DNA from: an archaeon
GTDB taxonomy: Archaea; Nanobdellota; Nanobdellia; Woesearchaeales; WJKL01
Reading direction: 5' to 3'
NCBI GenBank assembly: GCA_020056025.1
Contig: JAGVIO010000199.1
Location: forward strand, 1 to 6,399
DNA: 6,399 bases
The position numbers were made by a program, and so were the translations under genes. Each line of letters starts with the position of its first letter. Position 1 is the first letter of the stretch. Positions 3,854-6,399 of the stretch are shown here, piece by piece. The notes below the pieces were generated by a model. That model ran no database searches, was not told the DNA's origin, and was given only the letters and a program-made list of their open reading frames with translations.

Positions 3854-6357
3854 TTAATCTCTGTTTCCTGCTCAAGAACAATAGCAGGAATCTTTGCCCT
3901 ATCCTTTAACAATTTTGGAACTAAAGCAGAAATATCCTTAGCATGCTCTTTTACCATCACTTTCTTGATAATCTCTCCTACATTTGCTGTTTCAGATATA
4001 GCTTCTTTCAGTCCAGAAATAAAATCATATTTCCATTTGGCAGAGACAAGAAGTATTATCTCATCAGGCTTTTCTTTTTTGGTCAATTCCAAAACATTTC
4101 TTATGTCACGGATTACATCTTCAACAATCTGCTCAGATGCTTCTGCTTTCAGGTCAATCTTGTCTTCATCAAACTTAGGCCATTCTGCCAATGAGATAAA
4201 CCCTTTTCCGCCCAATCCAGCCCAAAGCTCTTCTGTCATATGCGGACAGAATATATGCAACATTTTCAAAAAATCAAAAGCAGACTCTTTAGAGATATCT
4301 TCTTTCTCAAAATCCTCAAAAAGCATCCTTAACTTGATCAACCCAAGATTGTATTTGAAATTCTCAACATCATCTGTATACTCTTTTATTGTCTTCTGCA
4401 ATTTGCTTTCAATCTTCTTAGAAGATTTTCCAGTCTTAAAATTCTCAAAATATTCAAACACTTTTGATAAGAACTTAAAGCTAGATTCCATTCCCCTGTC
4501 ATTCCATACGCTGTCTTTGTCAGGAGATGCAAGAGTCATCAGATTAAATCTCAAAGAATCAGCACTATACTTGTCAATCATTTCAATCGGATTTACAACA
4601 TTTCCAAGAGATTTTGACATCTTGTTTCCATCTGCTCCGTGCAGCATTCCCTGGTTAAATAATTTTGTAAAAGGCTCATCAAGAGCAAAAATCCCTAAAT
4701 CTCGAAGAGCTTTTGTAAAGAATCTTGCATAAATAAGATGCATGCAGGCATGCTCAGCTCCACCTATATACTGGTCAACAGGCATCCAGTATTTTGCTTT
4801 GTGATGATCAAATGGTTTTTTGTCATTTGTATTGTCGCAGTATCTTAAGAAATACCATGACGAATCAAAGAAAGTATCCATTGTATCTGTTTCTCTTCGA
4901 GCATCTTTTTTGCATTTAGGGCATTTTACATTTACAAAATCTGAATTTGTCTCAAGAGGATTTCCTGCTCCAAACTTTACATCTTCAGGCAAAATAACAG
5001 GCAGATCCTTTTCATGCACAGGCACAATCCCGCATTTGTCGCAGTAAACAACAGGAATAGGTGTTCCCCAATATCTTTGCCTTGAGATAAGCCAATCCCT
5101 TAATTTGTATTGCACTGCTTTTTTTCCAATTCCCTTGCCTTCTAAAAACAAAGTAATCTTCTCAATTGCTTCTTTATTGTTCAACCCATTAAACTCTCCT
5201 GAATTTACAAGAATTCCTTCTTCTGTATAAGCCCTGCTCATCTTTTCAGGATTCAGTACATGCTCTTCAGGAGAAATAACAACTTTGACTGGAATCTTAT
5301 ATTTCTTTGCAAACTCAAAATCCCTCTGGTCATGTGCAGGAACAGCCATCACCATTCCTCCGCCGTATTCTGCAATGACAAAATTGCCAGCATATACAGG
5401 AATCTCTTCATTTGTCAAAGGATGTATTGCATAGCTTCCTGTAAATACTCCTTCTTTCTCTAATAAATCAAGCTCTTCTTCACTCATTGTCTTTACAGTT
5501 GTTGATTTGATTTTCTTAAGGAACGCATCTACTTTTTTCTTTTGCCCTTTTGCCACAATATCCATAAGCTTAGGATGCTGCGCAGAAATTACCATGAAAG
5601 TTATTCCATATACTGTATCAGGCCTTGTTGTAAAGATTGTCCATTTCTTGCCATTTATCTCAAAATCAATCTCTGTTCCAAAGCTTTTTCCAATCCAGTT
5701 CTCCTGCATTAATTTTATCCTTTCAGGCCACTGCAGTTTAGGTATGAATTCCAGCAGTTCTTCAGCATACTTTGTTGTCTTAATGAACCACTGCTCAAGC
5801 TGCTTCACCTCAACATCAGTGTCTTCATGCCTCCAGCATTTTCCAGAATGCACTTGTTCATTTGCAAGCACAGTTTTGCATTTTGGGCACCAGTTGACAG
5901 CAGACTGTTTTCTGTAAACAAGCCCATGCTCCAAAAATTTCAGGAAAAAATACTGGTTCCATCTGTAATACTCAGGCAGACATGTTATCACTTTTCTGTC
6001 CCAGTCATAGCTTAACCCCATTGCTTTCTGCTGCATGATAAAGTTTGCAATAGACTTTTCAGTATATTTCTTCGGATGCTCTCCAGCCTTGATTGCAGCA
6101 TTTTCAGCAGGCAGTCCAAGAGCATCATACCCCATTGGATACAGTACATTAAACCCATTCATCCTCTTGAATCTTGCATAGGCATCTCCTATTGTATAAT
6201 TCAAAGCATGGCCCATATGCAATCCAGTGCCAGACGGATATGGAAACATCTCAAGGTTGTAGAATTTCGGAAGCTTTTCATCTTCTTTTACCTTGAAGAT
6301 TTTGGATTCTTCCCATTTCTTCTGCCACTTTTGCTCAATTTTTCTGAAGTCAGCCAT
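3718..6357 (-). CDS. leuS: Leucyl-tRNA synthetase, bacterial-type core
   Basis: This class I enzyme charges tRNA-Leu with leucine using ATP. Numbered from the ATG at 6357 (879 residues): HIGH motif HMGH 47-50; zinc-binding CPKC 157-160 with C174 and H177; CP1 editing domain with TTRPDT 243-248 and AVPAHDQRD 338-346 (conserved Asp343); WLISRQRYWG 422-431; a second Cys pair set, CDKC 439-442 and CPKC 479-482; YIGGAEHA 530-537; KMSKS 579-583; then the helical anticodon domain. This domain order and these signatures are of the bacterial type. From about 765 on, the tail ending in PGKPAIVIK looks like the archaeal/eukaryal C-terminal domain. A GTG at 6366 in frame would add three residues, but AGGTG at 6370-6366 is a Shine-Dalgarno 8 bases before the ATG, so I chose the ATG. 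The last 136 bases are duplicated at 108-243. Confidence 0.97.
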   Translation of the reverse strand: MADFRKIEQKWQKKWEESKIFKVKEDEKLPKFYNLEMFPYPSGTGLHMGHALNYTIGDAYARFKRMNGFNVLYPMGYDALGLPAENAAIKAGEHPKKYTEKSIANFIMQQKAMGLSYDWDRKVITCLPEYYRWNQYFFLKFLEHGLVYRKQSAVNWCPKCKTVLANEQVHSGKCWRHEDTDVEVKQLEQWFIKTTKYAEELLEFIPKLQWPERIKLMQENWIGKSFGTEIDFEINGKKWTIFTTRPDTVYGITFMVISAQHPKLMDIVAKGQKKKVDAFLKKIKSTTVKTMSEEELDLLEKEGVFTGSYAIHPLTNEEIPVYAGNFVIAEYGGGMVMAVPAHDQRDFEFAKKYKIPVKVVISPEEHVLNPEKMSRAYTEEGILVNSGEFNGLNNKEAIEKITLFLEGKGIGKKAVQYKLRDWLISRQRYWGTPIPVVYCDKCGIVPVHEKDLPVILPEDVKFGAGNPLETNSDFVNVKCPKCKKDARRETDTMDTFFDSSWYFLRYCDNTNDKKPFDHHKAKYWMPVDQYIGGAEHACMHLIYARFFTKALRDLGIFALDEPFTKLFNQGMLHGADGNKMSKSLGNVVNPIEMIDKYSADSLRFNLMTLASPDKDSVWNDRGMESSFKFLSKVFEYFENFKTGKSSKKIESKLQKTIKEYTDDVENFKYNLGLIKLRMLFEDFEKEDISKESAFDFLKMLHIFCPHMTEELWAGLGGKGFISLAEWPKFDEDKIDLKAEASEQIVEDVIRDIRNVLELTKKEKPDEIILLVSAKWKYDFISGLKEAISETANVGEIIKKVMVKEHAKDISALVPKLLKDRAKIPAIVLEQETEIKALKKNLQLIKETFGTEKVAVFAAEESKEPKANVAMPGKPAIVIK

Positions 6358-6365
6358 TTTAATCA

Positions 6366-6370
6366 CACCT
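6366..6370 (-). promoter_or_regulatory. Shine-Dalgarno AGGTG of leuS, decides the start
   Basis: AGGTG lies 8 bases before ATG 6357. Using the in-frame GTG at 6366 as start would bury this site within the initiation codon. Confidence 0.6.
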
Positions 6371-6382
6371 ATTGGATATTTG

Positions 6383-6390
6383 TATTTAAA
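6383..6390 (-). promoter_or_regulatory. Possible TATA box of leuS
   Basis: The minus strand reads TTTAAATA, centred about 30 bases before the leuS ATG. It would place the transcript start almost at the ATG, which conflicts with use of the AGGTG site. A promoter further upstream, outside the window, is an alternative. Confidence 0.35.
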
Positions 6391-6399
6391 GTTTACTCA

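Noticed and set aside
3773..4732. 319-codon plus-strand frame opposite leuS
   Set aside because: It lies wholly antisense to well-supported leuS coding sequence and shows Ser/Phe-rich shadow composition.
6358..6366. GTG start of leuS at 6366
   Set aside because: It overlaps the AGGTG ribosome-binding site that is well spaced for the ATG at 6357.
1..6399. tRNA or other structured RNA genes
   Set aside because: No tRNA-like arm pattern or T-loop consensus was seen in the intergenic stretches, including near the element edges where a tRNA attachment site might be expected.

Overview
The window most likely comes from a small-genome archaeon of the DPANN group (Woesearchaeota/Pacearchaeota-like); this is inference. 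The support is: TATA/BRE-type promoter boxes about 25-30 bases upstream of start codons with almost no leader, a leucyl-tRNA synthetase with a bacterial-type core and an archaeal-looking C-terminal tail, and accessory proteins of types common in archaea (AAA ATPase with a DUF4143 C-terminus, HEPN/MNT pair).

Layout, left to right. Bases 1-99 are the last 32 codons of a probable winged-helix regulator (+). Bases 108-243 are an extra copy of the last 44 codons of leuS (-). Bases 229-375 are the middle part of a broken ardA-type antirestriction gene (-). Bases 376-501 hold repeated TGACTTGTCA palindromes and a strong archaeal promoter. An AAA ATPase/DUF4143 gene follows (502-1986, +), then an unrecognised coding remnant (1972-2154, -). 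A two-gene HEPN-MNT toxin-antitoxin-like operon (3440 to 2180, -) has an AT-rich promoter region at 3441-3556. Bases 3557-3717 are the C-terminal part of ardA (-). The complete leuS gene occupies 3718-6357 (-).

The main result is structural. The 136-base 3' end of leuS occurs twice in direct orientation (108-243 and 3718-3853, 127/136 identical), exactly 3610 bases apart. Just inside the two repeats lie two different, consecutive pieces of the same ardA-type gene, in circularly permuted order. Removing one repeat plus the interior leaves an intact leuS tail-to-tail with the winged-helix gene, with 8 bases between the stop codons. The simplest reading is that a circular element, opened inside ardA and carrying its own leuS 3' end, integrated at the 3' end of leuS and restored the gene. 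No integrase or transposase is visible, so the element is defective, depends on factors elsewhere, or entered by another route.

The cargo is typical of an accessory element: an antirestriction gene (now dead), a HEPN/MNT pair and an AAA ATPase with a nuclease-like fold. The ATPase and HEPN-MNT promoters share a nearly identical 22-base BRE/TATA segment.
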